Positions 30,439 to 38,421 of a stretch of DNA of 64,000 nucleotides are shown in pieces. Source of the stretch: Streptomyces viridiviolaceus (GTDB lineage: Bacteria; Actinomycetota; Actinomycetes; Streptomycetales; Streptomycetaceae); assembly GCF_014650995.1 (NCBI RefSeq), contig NZ_BMWA01000002.1:377821-441820 (forward strand), in the 5' to 3' direction. The notes under the pieces were generated by a model. The model worked only from the letters and a program-made list of their open reading frames with translations. It had not been told where the DNA came from and did not search any database. Each line of letters begins with the position of its first letter. Positions within the stretch are counted from its first letter, which is position 1. The translations under genes and the position numbers were made by a program.

Positions 30439-30733
30439 CAGGTGCCGCCCCTCCCTAGACCGACCTGTGGACCAGACCTCGGATCCAGGCCGTGGCGGAA
30501 AACGGCCACGGCGCAAACCCGCCTCGGCACATCATCGCCGTACCGCCGGTCACTCTGCCAAGGTGGCGTCACCGTCGCCGGGCGGTCCTCCCGTGGGGGG
30601 TGGGGCCGCCCGGCGGCCTCCATCGCACCGTCGTTCGACTTCTCACCCGGCAGGCCGTCCGGGTGCGCAGCGGTCCGCCGGATTTTCCGGTTGCCCCGTT
30701 TTCCCGCGGCCCGTGCGGTGGACAATTAGGGGC

Positions 30734-32698
30734 ATGAGCCAGCAGGGGGGAAGGCCCACCGGTCATGAGGACGACTGGTGGGGGCAGCTGTACGACGATT
30801 CCACCGACGACACGGGCCCCACGACCGCGCCGGATTCCCTTGACGACCGGTTCGCCTCGGCGGCGGGGGCGGTGGAAGGCCCGCCGGATGCGGCGGCCGG
30901 GCCCCTGGACGAACGCCCACCTGCCGACCCGTCACCCTGGTGGACGCCGACGGAGGCGGGAACCTCAGGGCCACGGGCCGGGGGCACGGCGGTCGCGCCG
31001 GGGGCGGGCGGCGGTGGTGCGGGGGTCGCGCCGGGTGTCCCCGGGGCGGGCGGCGGTGGTGCGGCGGCCGGGCCGGGAGCGCCGGGGGCGGGTAGCGGTG
31101 GTGCGGAGGTCGCGCCGGGGGCGGGCGGCGGTGGTGCGGCGGCGGACTCCGGGGTGCATGCGGCGCGTACCGGTGGTGCGCCGGTGGAGCCCGGCGTTCC
31201 CGGTCCCCGCGACGCCGGCCGCACAGGGTCCTCTCCGCCCCGCGGCGGCGGCACGGGCACCCCCGCGATCCACGCCGGCCCGCCGTTGCCACGGGCGCCC
31301 TGGGAGCCACCGCCCGGAACACCGACCGGCCCGGTGACCTTCCCGCCCGGCCCGAGGCACCCGGGAGCGGCCGAGCCGCCGCGCGACAGCGGGGCCCGGG
31401 GCACCGGCCCCCGGACACCCGCGGAACGCCGGATACCGGACGAGACGCCCCCGTCCCCGCCCCCCTGGCCACCCCCGCCTCCGCTGCCCCCGCAGCCCCC
31501 GGCGTCATCGGCCCGGAAGGCCACCGGCGGACCCCCGAGCGCGGCCGACATGCCGCTTCCGCCGGGCTTCGGAGACACCCCGGTCACCCCCATGGCCCCC
31601 GCGGCGGGGCCGGACACCTCCGGCAGCCCGGCGCCGCCCGTCGGGGCCCCGCTGGACGCCGGTTCCGCCCCGGCGCCCACGTCGACGCCGCGGATCAGCG
31701 ACGTCCCCCCGGACCCTCCGGCCACCGAGACCCCGCGCGACTACGTCGGCTCCGGGCCGCCCACCTACGACTCCGAGCCCACCGCGCTGCCGGCCGCCGA
31801 TCCCGACGGGCTGGACGATCTGGTGGCGGACACCGTCCTGGACGGCGCCCGGTACGGGTCCTGCACACTGCGGGCCGTCTCCGTGCGCGGGGACTCCGCG
31901 CGCTACCGCGGGGACCCGCGCCGCGACGCCCTGCTCACCGCCCGCTTCGGCGCGGGGGAGCAGGCGCTGATCCTGGTGGCGATGGCGACCGGCGCCCGGG
32001 GAACGCCCGGGGCGCACCGGGCCGCCGCGGAGGTCTGCGAGTGGATCGGGCGGGCCGTGGGCCGCAGCCAGGCCCGGCTCGTGGAGGACCTGCGGGCCGC
32101 CCGGCGCGGCGACCTGAAGTCCGGCCTGCACCGCCTGACCGACCGCAGCCTCGGCAGGCTCCGGGCCGACGCCGTCGAGCAGGGCCTCGACCCGGACGAG
32201 CACACGGCGACCCTGCGCTGTCTGCTGCTGCCCGCCGACCCCCGGTGCCGTACGCGCGTGTTCTTCGGCGTCGGCGCGGGCGGGCTGTTACGGCTCCGCG
32301 ACGGCGCCTGGCAGGACATCGAACCGCGGGCCGGCGACGTCGCGGGCGAGCCCGTCGTCGGCTTCGGCTCGGCGCCCTCCGAGACGCCCGAGGGCGACCG
32401 GCTCACCATGGACCTGGGGATCACCACACCGCCGAGCCCCTACGAGGAACCGGCCGCCGGTCCGCCCCGCCGGCCCTTCCGCTTCCGCGCCTCCGTCGCC
32501 CGCCCGGGTGATGTGCTGCTGATGTGCACCGCGGGCCTGGCCGAGCCGCTGGCCGGCGAGCCCGAACTCGGTGAACTCCTCGCCCGGAGGTGGTCCGGTC
32601 CCACACCGCCGGGCCTCGCCGCGTTCCTCGCCGACAGCCGGGTCCGGGTCAAGGGCTATGCCGACGACCGCACGGCCGCCGCCGTTTGGGAGGCGTGA
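30734..32698 (+). CDS. PP2C-like protein with Gly/Ala/Pro-rich N-terminal region
   Basis: A 654-residue protein. The first 350 or so residues are low complexity: an acidic start, then tandem Gly/Ala runs (APGAGGGGA units at about 86-150, DNA 30990-31150), then a Pro-rich stretch. Residues about 365-650 follow a bacterial PP2C serine/threonine phosphatase fold (RGDSARYRGDPRRDALLTARFG, and DDRTAAAVW at the end). The usual metal-binding ADGxGG motif after the first long strand is replaced by VAMATGARG, so catalysis is doubtful. Possibly a scaffold or regulatory pseudophosphatase. ATG 30734. Confidence 0.72.
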   Translation: MSQQGGRPTGHEDDWWGQLYDDSTDDTGPTTAPDSLDDRFASAAGAVEGPPDAAAGPLDERPPADPSPWWTPTEAGTSGPRAGGTAVAPGAGGGGAGVAPGVPGAGGGGAAAGPGAPGAGSGGAEVAPGAGGGGAAADSGVHAARTGGAPVEPGVPGPRDAGRTGSSPPRGGGTGTPAIHAGPPLPRAPWEPPPGTPTGPVTFPPGPRHPGAAEPPRDSGARGTGPRTPAERRIPDETPPSPPPWPPPPPLPPQPPASSARKATGGPPSAADMPLPPGFGDTPVTPMAPAAGPDTSGSPAPPVGAPLDAGSAPAPTSTPRISDVPPDPPATETPRDYVGSGPPTYDSEPTALPAADPDGLDDLVADTVLDGARYGSCTLRAVSVRGDSARYRGDPRRDALLTARFGAGEQALILVAMATGARGTPGAHRAAAEVCEWIGRAVGRSQARLVEDLRAARRGDLKSGLHRLTDRSLGRLRADAVEQGLDPDEHTATLRCLLLPADPRCRTRVFFGVGAGGLLRLRDGAWQDIEPRAGDVAGEPVVGFGSAPSETPEGDRLTMDLGITTPPSPYEEPAAGPPRRPFRFRASVARPGDVLLMCTAGLAEPLAGEPELGELLARRWSGPTPPGLAAFLADSRVRVKGYADDRTAAAVWEA

Positions 32699-32772
32699 CG
32701 CCGCTCGCTGTGCCTCCATGGAGTGCAGGGAATGCCAGGGAGTACGGGAGACCGAAGGGGCACGCGAGAACC

Positions 32773-34515
32773 ATGGCCAAACAGAACGTCGCGGAACTGT
32801 TCGTCGACATCCTCGTCCGCGCCGGAGTCGAACGTCTCTACGGCGTCGTCGGCGACAGCCTCAACCCGGTCGTGGACGCGGTGCGCCGCCACAAGGGCAT
32901 CGACTGGGTGCACGTCAGGCACGAGGAGACCGCCGCCTTCGCGGCCGGCGCGGAGGCCCAGATCACCGGGAAGCTGGCCGCCTGCGCCGGCTCCTGCGGC
33001 CCCGGCAACCTCCACCTCATCAACGGGCTGTACGACGCCCACCGCTCGATGGCTCCCGTCCTCGCCCTCGCCTCGCAGATCCCGTCCAGCGAGATCGGCC
33101 TCGGCTACTTCCAGGAGACGCACCCCGACCAGCTGTTCCGCGAGTGCAGCCACTACAGCGAGCTGATCTCCAGCCCGCAGCAGATGCCCCGGCTGCTCGA
33201 CACCGCCATCCAGAACGCGATCGGCCGCTCCGGTGTCAGCGTCGTCTCCCTGCCCGGCGACATCGCCGCCGAGCCCGCTCCGGAGAAGGCCGCCGAGACC
33301 GCCCTCGTCACCTCACGGCCGACCGTCCGCCCCGGCGACGACGAGATCGACCGGCTGGCGAAGCTGATCGACGACGTCGACAAGGTCACCCTGTTCTGCG
33401 GCAGCGGCACGGCGGGCGCGCACGCCGAGGTCATGGAGTTCGCGCAGAAGGTCAAGTCCCCGGTGGGGCACGCCCTGCGCGGCAAGGAGTGGATCCAGTA
33501 CGACAACCCGTTCGACGTCGGCATGAGCGGCCTGCTCGGATACGGCGCCGCCTACGAGGCCACCCACGAGTGCGACCTGCTCATCCTGCTCGGCACGGAC
33601 TTCCCGTACAACGCCTTCCTGCCCGACGACGTGAAGATCGCCCAGATCGACGTCCGGCCCGAGAACCTGGGCCGGCGCTCGAAGCTGGACCTGGCCGTGT
33701 GGGGCGACGCGCGCGAGACCCTGCGCTGTCTGATCCCGCGGGTGAAGGAGAAGAAGAACCGCAAGTTCCTCGACCGGATGCTGAAGAAGCACGCCGACGC
33801 GCTGGAGGGCGTGGTCAAGGCGTACACCCGCAAGGTCGACAAGCATGTGCCGATCCACCCCGAGTACGTCGCCGCCGTGCTGGACGAGGTCGCGGACGAC
33901 GACGCGGTCTTCACGGTCGACACCGGGATGTGCAACGTCTGGGCCGCCCGCTACATCTCGCCCAACGGGCGTCGCCGCATCATCGGTTCCTTCTCGCACG
34001 GGTCGATGGCGAACGCGCTGCCGATGGCGATCGGCGCGCAGTTCACCGACCGCCGCAGGCAGGTCGTCTCCATGTCCGGCGACGGCGGATTCACCATGCT
34101 GATGGGCGACTTCCTCACCCTCGTCCAGCACGACCTGCCGGTGAAGGTGGTCCTGTTCAACAACTCCTCCCTCAGCATGGTCGAGTTGGAGATGCTGGTC
34201 GCCGGCCTGCCGTCGCACGGCACGGCCAACACCAACCCCGACTTCGCCGCCGTCGCCCAGGCGTGCGGCGTCTTCGGGGTGCGGGTGGAGAAGCCCAAGG
34301 AGCTCGCCGGTGCGCTGAAGGCCGCCTTCAAGCACAAGGGCCCGGCCCTGGTCGACGTCGTCACCGACCCCAACGCGCTCTCCATCCCGCCGAAGATCAG
34401 CGCCGAGATGGTGACCGGCTTCGCCCTGTCCGCCTCGAAGATCGTCCTGGACGGCGGGGTCGGCCGCATGCTCCAGATGGCCCGTTCCAACCTGCGCAAC
34501 GTCCCGCGTCCGTGA
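32773..34515 (+). CDS. poxB: Pyruvate dehydrogenase (quinone) / pyruvate oxidase
   Basis: Thiamine-diphosphate flavoenzyme of 580 residues that decarboxylates pyruvate to acetate at the membrane, passing electrons to quinone. N-terminal TPP-binding domain (5-175, with HVRHEETAAFAAGAEAQ carrying the catalytic Glu), FAD-type central domain (about 195-325), and C-terminal TPP domain (370-540) with GDGGFTMLMGDF near residue 436 and NN about 27 residues later. The C-terminal 30 residues are basic and may contact the membrane as in E. coli PoxB. Single gene, probably expressed in stationary phase. Confidence 0.93.
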   Translation: MAKQNVAELFVDILVRAGVERLYGVVGDSLNPVVDAVRRHKGIDWVHVRHEETAAFAAGAEAQITGKLAACAGSCGPGNLHLINGLYDAHRSMAPVLALASQIPSSEIGLGYFQETHPDQLFRECSHYSELISSPQQMPRLLDTAIQNAIGRSGVSVVSLPGDIAAEPAPEKAAETALVTSRPTVRPGDDEIDRLAKLIDDVDKVTLFCGSGTAGAHAEVMEFAQKVKSPVGHALRGKEWIQYDNPFDVGMSGLLGYGAAYEATHECDLLILLGTDFPYNAFLPDDVKIAQIDVRPENLGRRSKLDLAVWGDARETLRCLIPRVKEKKNRKFLDRMLKKHADALEGVVKAYTRKVDKHVPIHPEYVAAVLDEVADDDAVFTVDTGMCNVWAARYISPNGRRRIIGSFSHGSMANALPMAIGAQFTDRRRQVVSMSGDGGFTMLMGDFLTLVQHDLPVKVVLFNNSSLSMVELEMLVAGLPSHGTANTNPDFAAVAQACGVFGVRVEKPKELAGALKAAFKHKGPALVDVVTDPNALSIPPKISAEMVTGFALSASKIVLDGGVGRMLQMARSNLRNVPRP

Positions 34516-34630
34516 CGCCGGAGGCCCTACTCCCGGCGGGAACCGGCCAGATCGCGCCCGCGCATGGCCGAACACCCGGTCGTCGAGGATTCGACATGAC
34601 TGCCCCGGGCCCGTCCGGGCAAGGATCCCC

Positions 34631-35080
34631 GTGAACGTGTTCGAGAGGAAGGGGACCGACATCGGCACGCGGACGGGGGACATGGAGAGGCGGGCGGCGC
34701 CACGGCTGAGGCGCAGACTCGGGCGGTCGGACCTGCGCGCCGTACCCGAGGCACGCCGGGCGCTGCGCGAGCTGCTCCGGCAGTGGGGCAGGCCCGGGAG
34801 GTCGGAGATCGCGGAGCTGCTCACCAGCGAACTCGTGACCAACGCGCTCGTGCACACCGACGACGACGCGGTCCTGACGGCCACCGTCGGTCCGCGCGCG
34901 CTGCGGGTGGAGGTACGGGACTTCGTCGGCCGGATGCCCCGGCCGCGGGCCCCCGAGCCCGGCGAGAGCACGGACGGCCGGGGCCTGGTGCTGGTGGAGT
35001 CCCTCGCGGACGCCTGGGGCGTGCAGGCGCACGGGGTGGGCAAGTCGGTCTGGTTCGAGCTGGACGCCGAGGCGGCGTGA
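34631..35080 (+). CDS. ATP-binding anti-sigma-like protein (HATPase_c)
   Basis: A 149-residue GHKL ATPase of the Streptomyces anti-sigma-like type: ELLTSELVTNALVHTDDDAV (N-box), VEVRDFVGRMP and GRGLVLVESLADAWGV. Start is GTG 34631 behind AAGGA; ATG 34682 is a shorter alternative. It is related to, but not close to, the gene at 7213. It follows poxB by 115 bp in the same direction and ends in a strong terminator. Partner sigma or anti-anti-sigma factor unknown. Confidence 0.85.
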   Translation: MNVFERKGTDIGTRTGDMERRAAPRLRRRLGRSDLRAVPEARRALRELLRQWGRPGRSEIAELLTSELVTNALVHTDDDAVLTATVGPRALRVEVRDFVGRMPRPRAPEPGESTDGRGLVLVESLADAWGVQAHGVGKSVWFELDAEAA

Positions 35081-35087
35081 CGACGAA

Positions 35088-35114
35088 GGGGGCGTGACCC
35101 GTGGTCACGCCCCC
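35088..35114. terminator. Strong hairpin terminator
   Basis: Perfect 12-bp stem GGGGGCGTGACC / GGTCACGCCCCC with a 3-base loop, 8 bp after the ATPase stop and between convergent genes. Confidence 0.8.
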
Positions 35115-35159
35115 TGTCCGCACGGCTCGGGCCGGCTGTCGCCCACGGCGGGCCGTCCC

Positions 35160-36206
35160 CTAGCCGAACTGCTGCTCCAGGTCCTTGAGCTTGCGCTCCA
35201 GGGAGTCCAGGCGCGGAAGGGCCTGTGTGTCGTCCTCCGCGGTCAGGTCGACGGTGATCGGGTCAGACCCGCTCCGGACGGGCTGCAGGGAGGGACGCTG
35301 GCGTGCGGGCAGCTGTTCCGGGGTGGATATGGCAGGCTCCGCGGCTGCGCGCTCGGAGCCCCGCTCCACGGCCTGCACCTCGACCTCCACCTGCCGTCCG
35401 CCGCGGCCGGCGAAGCCCCGGTGACCGCGGCTGATCGCCTTCAGCTGCGCCCGCTCCAGGCGCTCCTGCTCGCGCCGCCGCTGCCGGGTCTCGTCCTTCT
35501 GGCGCTTGTCCTCGCGCACTTCCTCGACCGCCTCGTCGAGGCTGCGCACGCCCTCCAGGAGCATCAGGGACCAGGCGCGGTACGTCTCGCGCGGGGCCCG
35601 CAGCCAGCGGACGATGCGGATCTGCGGCAGGGGCCGCGGCACCAGGCCCTGCTCGCGCAGGGCGGCGCGGCGGGTCTGCTTGAGCGCCCGGTCGAAGAGC
35701 ACCGCGGCCGACAGGGACATGCCCGCGAAGAAGTGGGGGGCACCCGCGTGCCCGATGCCACGGGGCGCGTGCACCCAGTTGAACCACGCAGCCGCGAACG
35801 CGAAGGTCCACACGAGTATCCGGGAGCCGAGCGCGGCGTCACCGTGGCTGGCCTCGCGCACCGCGAGGACGGAGCAGAACATGGCCGCCCCGTCCAGGCC
35901 GAACGGGACCAGGTACTGCCAGCCGCCGCTCAGGCCGAGGTTCTGCTCGCCGAAGCCGACCAGACCGTGGAAGGAGAGCGCCGCGGCGACCGCGGCACAG
36001 CAGAAGAGGAGAACGTAGGAGACGGTGCCGTAGACGGCCTCCTTGCGCCGGCGGCGCTCCTCGGCACGCTCCCACGAGTCGTCCGCGCCCGCGTCCTTCC
36101 CCGAGGATCGCTTGCCGCGCGCGAGCACCGCCACCGCCGCCAGCATGCCCAGGAGCAGTACGGCGCCCGGAAGCAGCCAGTTCAGCGATATGTCGGTCAA
36201 TCTCAT
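35160..36206 (-). CDS. DUF2637 membrane protein
   Basis: A 348-residue protein of the DUF2637 (SpdB-like) family. One N-terminal helix (about 8-28) is followed by a basic linker and four more transmembrane segments (65-85, 95-115, 125-142, 150-168; WFNWVHAPRGIGHAG is a family hallmark). The C-terminal 150 residues are charged and predicted coiled coil (EVREDKRQKDETRQRRREQE), then end in SLERKLKDLEQQFG. ATG 36206 is preceded by AAGGGA at six bases. Family members occur on conjugative plasmids and on chromosomes; no transfer genes are nearby, so a chromosomal envelope role is likelier. Confidence 0.82.
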   Translation of the reverse strand: MRLTDISLNWLLPGAVLLLGMLAAVAVLARGKRSSGKDAGADDSWERAEERRRRKEAVYGTVSYVLLFCCAAVAAALSFHGLVGFGEQNLGLSGGWQYLVPFGLDGAAMFCSVLAVREASHGDAALGSRILVWTFAFAAAWFNWVHAPRGIGHAGAPHFFAGMSLSAAVLFDRALKQTRRAALREQGLVPRPLPQIRIVRWLRAPRETYRAWSLMLLEGVRSLDEAVEEVREDKRQKDETRQRRREQERLERAQLKAISRGHRGFAGRGGRQVEVEVQAVERGSERAAAEPAISTPEQLPARQRPSLQPVRSGSDPITVDLTAEDDTQALPRLDSLERKLKDLEQQFG

Positions 36207-36379
36207 CTGGGGTCCCTTGCATTGGGATAGGGCGTAACGCCCGCCATGGTGGCCCAAACCCACCGGCCCTCAGGGGGTTTCGGGGCAAGAGGCCGCCAAG
36301 GGAGTGCGAGGGGGGTGCCCAGGGCGGCGTTCTGCTCGAACTGCCGCTTGAGGGGCGGGAGTTGAGTTCGAATAAGAGT

Positions 36380-36391
36380 ACCCGTACGGGT
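36380..36391. promoter_or_regulatory. 12-bp palindrome upstream of the DUF2637 gene
   Basis: Perfect palindrome ACCCGTACGGGT about 175 bp upstream of the DUF2637 start. The rest of the spacer 36207-36551 shows no ORF of note. The site could be an operator for the DUF2637 gene, since the fhuF-like gene ends here and needs no promoter. Confidence 0.35.
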
Positions 36392-36551
36392 GGTTCCACG
36401 GAAAGTTTCCGCGGCGCGTGAGGAAGTTGTGAAACGACTGTCGCCTTGCCTCACCGTGAGAGGGGCAGGGGAAAGCCGTGGGTGCCGTACGGGCGTCCCG
36501 TTCGCGGACGATCTTAAGGGACCGCTGCCGGTGATCCGGTCCGACGGTCGG

Positions 36552-37397
36552 TCAAACAGTGGCGGCGAGCAGCTTGTTGACGCGGTCCGCGTCGCAGGTG
36601 CGCGGGCAGGTGGCGCAGGTGTCCTCGGGGCGCAGGGTGTAGAACATGCAGCAGCTCGCCCGGTCCCGGGTGTGCAGCGGCCGGCCGTCCGGTCCCTTCA
36701 GCTCCCGGAACGCGGCCGTGCCGACGTACGGGCGGGTCGCGCCGGGCAGCAGCAGTTCCAGCTCCTGCCGCGCCCGCTCCTGCTCGCCGAGCAGATGGGC
36801 GACGTACCACAGGCCCTCGACGACCTCGTCGGTCGCCATGCCCCACAGGGCGCGTCCGCGCCGCCGCATGCGCGGTCCGAAGCCTGCCAGCACCGGCTCG
36901 AGGTGCTCGGCGACCGAGGTGCGCACCTCCGCCCGCAGCGCCTCCTCGTCGGCGACCACGCGGGCGCCGGGCAGGGCGGCGGCCGGATCGCCGGGCAGGC
37001 AGGCGAAGCCCTCGGGCCGCGCGGCCATGCGGCCGAGGGGAAGGCCGGGGGCGGTGCGGTCGTAGGCGACGTGCGTCACGGGGTAGCGGGGCACCCGGCG
37101 GTGCAGGAACCACGGCACGGTCACCAGCAGGCAGGCCGGCCAGGCGTAGCGGTGCAGTCCGAAGCTCGCGACCACGTCCGGCCGGGCCCGCTGCCCGTAG
37201 TCCCGCACCACCTGCGCGTCGTCCCAGGCCAGGAACGACTCCAGGCCGGCGCCGCCCTCCGCGAGCGAGGCGGCGGCCGTCCAGCCGCCGCCGCCCGGGA
37301 CCTCGTCCCCGGCGCCCAGTTCCGTGATCCCCAGTCCCGGCAGGACCTCCGAGAGGCGCGCGTAGGAGTCCGCGACGGCCGAGCGGGAGACAGGCAT
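36552..37397 (-). CDS. FhuF-like (2Fe-2S) ferric-siderophore reductase
   Basis: A 281-residue protein with the C-terminal FhuF iron-sulphur motif CC-x10-C-x2-C (CCMFYTLRPEDTCATC), which holds a 2Fe-2S cluster used to reduce ferric siderophores in the cytoplasm. The middle part (about 90-230; YAWPACLLVTVPWFLHRRVP) resembles IucA/IucC-type and FhuF accessory domains. ATG 37397 is given; GTG 37415 is possible. A near-perfect iron box sits 22-56 bp upstream, so repression by an iron regulator (DmdR/IdeR) under iron plenty is likely. Confidence 0.87.
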   Translation of the reverse strand: MPVSRSAVADSYARLSEVLPGLGITELGAGDEVPGGGGWTAAASLAEGGAGLESFLAWDDAQVVRDYGQRARPDVVASFGLHRYAWPACLLVTVPWFLHRRVPRYPVTHVAYDRTAPGLPLGRMAARPEGFACLPGDPAAALPGARVVADEEALRAEVRTSVAEHLEPVLAGFGPRMRRRGRALWGMATDEVVEGLWYVAHLLGEQERARQELELLLPGATRPYVGTAAFRELKGPDGRPLHTRDRASCCMFYTLRPEDTCATCPRTCDADRVNKLLAATV

Positions 37398-37436
37398 GCG
37401 GGACCACCGATCCACGTCAGGACGACGAGCTGCTTG

Positions 37437-37453
37437 AAGGTAAGCCTTACCTT
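37437..37453. promoter_or_regulatory. Iron box (DmdR/IdeR operator)
   Basis: AAGGTAAGCCTTACCTT, an 8-bp-arm palindrome around one base, matches the actinobacterial iron box (TTAGGTTAGSCTAACCTAA) at most core positions. It lies in the fhuF-like gene promoter and 113 bp upstream of the divergent GntR-type gene. Confidence 0.8.
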
Positions 37454-37565
37454 ACCCAAGATCCTCGGGATTTGAACTGACGGCTTGGGCGCTTATGGTG
37501 CTTGACGGGCGAGTAACAACCCGCCGTAATGACCTCAAGTACCGACACGTCCCCGGGAGGACCCC

Positions 37566-38378
37566 GTGAAGCAGGGCACGCAGGGCTCCGCCGGGGCGGG
37601 GATCGGAAGGATCCGCGCGTCCGGACAGGTCCGGGTGCCGGTCCAGCCCGGTGCCGCGGACGTGGACCGGAACGGGGGCACCGCCGCGGACGCGCCGCAG
37701 GCGGCGCGCGGAGAGCACACGCACTCCGAACCGCCGCCGCCACGCCCCGGGACCCCCGTCCAGCGGTCCTCCGTGCGCGGTCAGATCGTCGACGCCCTGC
37801 GCACCGCCCTGATGGCGGGAGAGCTGCGGCCCGGAGAGGTCTACTCGGCGCCCGCGCTCGGCGAGCGGTTCGGGGTCTCGGCAACCCCCGTGCGGGAGGC
37901 CATGCAGCAGCTCGCCCTGGAGGGTGCCGTCGAGGTCGTCCCGAACCGCGGGTTCCGCGTGGTCGAGCGGGGCGCCCGGGAGCTGGCCGAGCTCGCCGAG
38001 GTCCGGGCGCTGATCGAGGTCCCGGTGATGCTGCGGCTGGCCCGCACGGTGCCCACCGAGCGCTGGGCGCAGTTGCGGCCCCTCGCCGAGGCCACCGTCC
38101 GGGCCGCGTCCGCAGGCTGCCGGGTGACGTACGCCGAGTCCGACCGCGCCTTCCACCGCGCCGTGCTCGCGCTCGCCGGCAACGACCAGCTCGTGCGGAT
38201 CGCGGACGACCTGCACCGCCGCGCGCAGTGGCCGCAGGCCGGCTCCCCCGCGGCACGGGGGCGGGCCGACCTGGTCGCCGACGCGCACGAGCACACGGCA
38301 CTGCTGGACGCGCTGATCGCCGGCGAGACGGACCTGGTGCGGACCCTGGTGGGGGAGCACTTCACCGGGGCCCGCTGA
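37566..38378 (+). CDS. GntR-family regulator, FCD type
   Basis: Regulator of 270 residues with a 65-residue unstructured N-terminal extension, a GntR winged helix (about 67-130: RGQIVDALRTALMAGELRPG and ALGERFGVSATPVREAMQQLALEG) and an FCD ligand domain (138-265; DRAFHRAVLALAGN and HEHTALLDALIAGE carry the usual Asp/His metal ligands). FCD regulators respond to carboxylic or amino acids. GTG 37566 sits behind GGGAGG. The iron box upstream could also affect it. Target unknown. Confidence 0.87.
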   Translation: MKQGTQGSAGAGIGRIRASGQVRVPVQPGAADVDRNGGTAADAPQAARGEHTHSEPPPPRPGTPVQRSSVRGQIVDALRTALMAGELRPGEVYSAPALGERFGVSATPVREAMQQLALEGAVEVVPNRGFRVVERGARELAELAEVRALIEVPVMLRLARTVPTERWAQLRPLAEATVRAASAGCRVTYAESDRAFHRAVLALAGNDQLVRIADDLHRRAQWPQAGSPAARGRADLVADAHEHTALLDALIAGETDLVRTLVGEHFTGAR

Positions 38379-38421
38379 CACCACCTCCTCCTCCTGCACC
38401 GTGGAGACGGCCGCGGCCCCC

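Noticed and set aside
35160..36206. DUF2637 (SpdB-like) gene as evidence of an integrated conjugative element
   Set aside because: No Tra translocase, integrase, replication gene or attachment repeats are near; chromosomal DUF2637 genes are common in Streptomyces.
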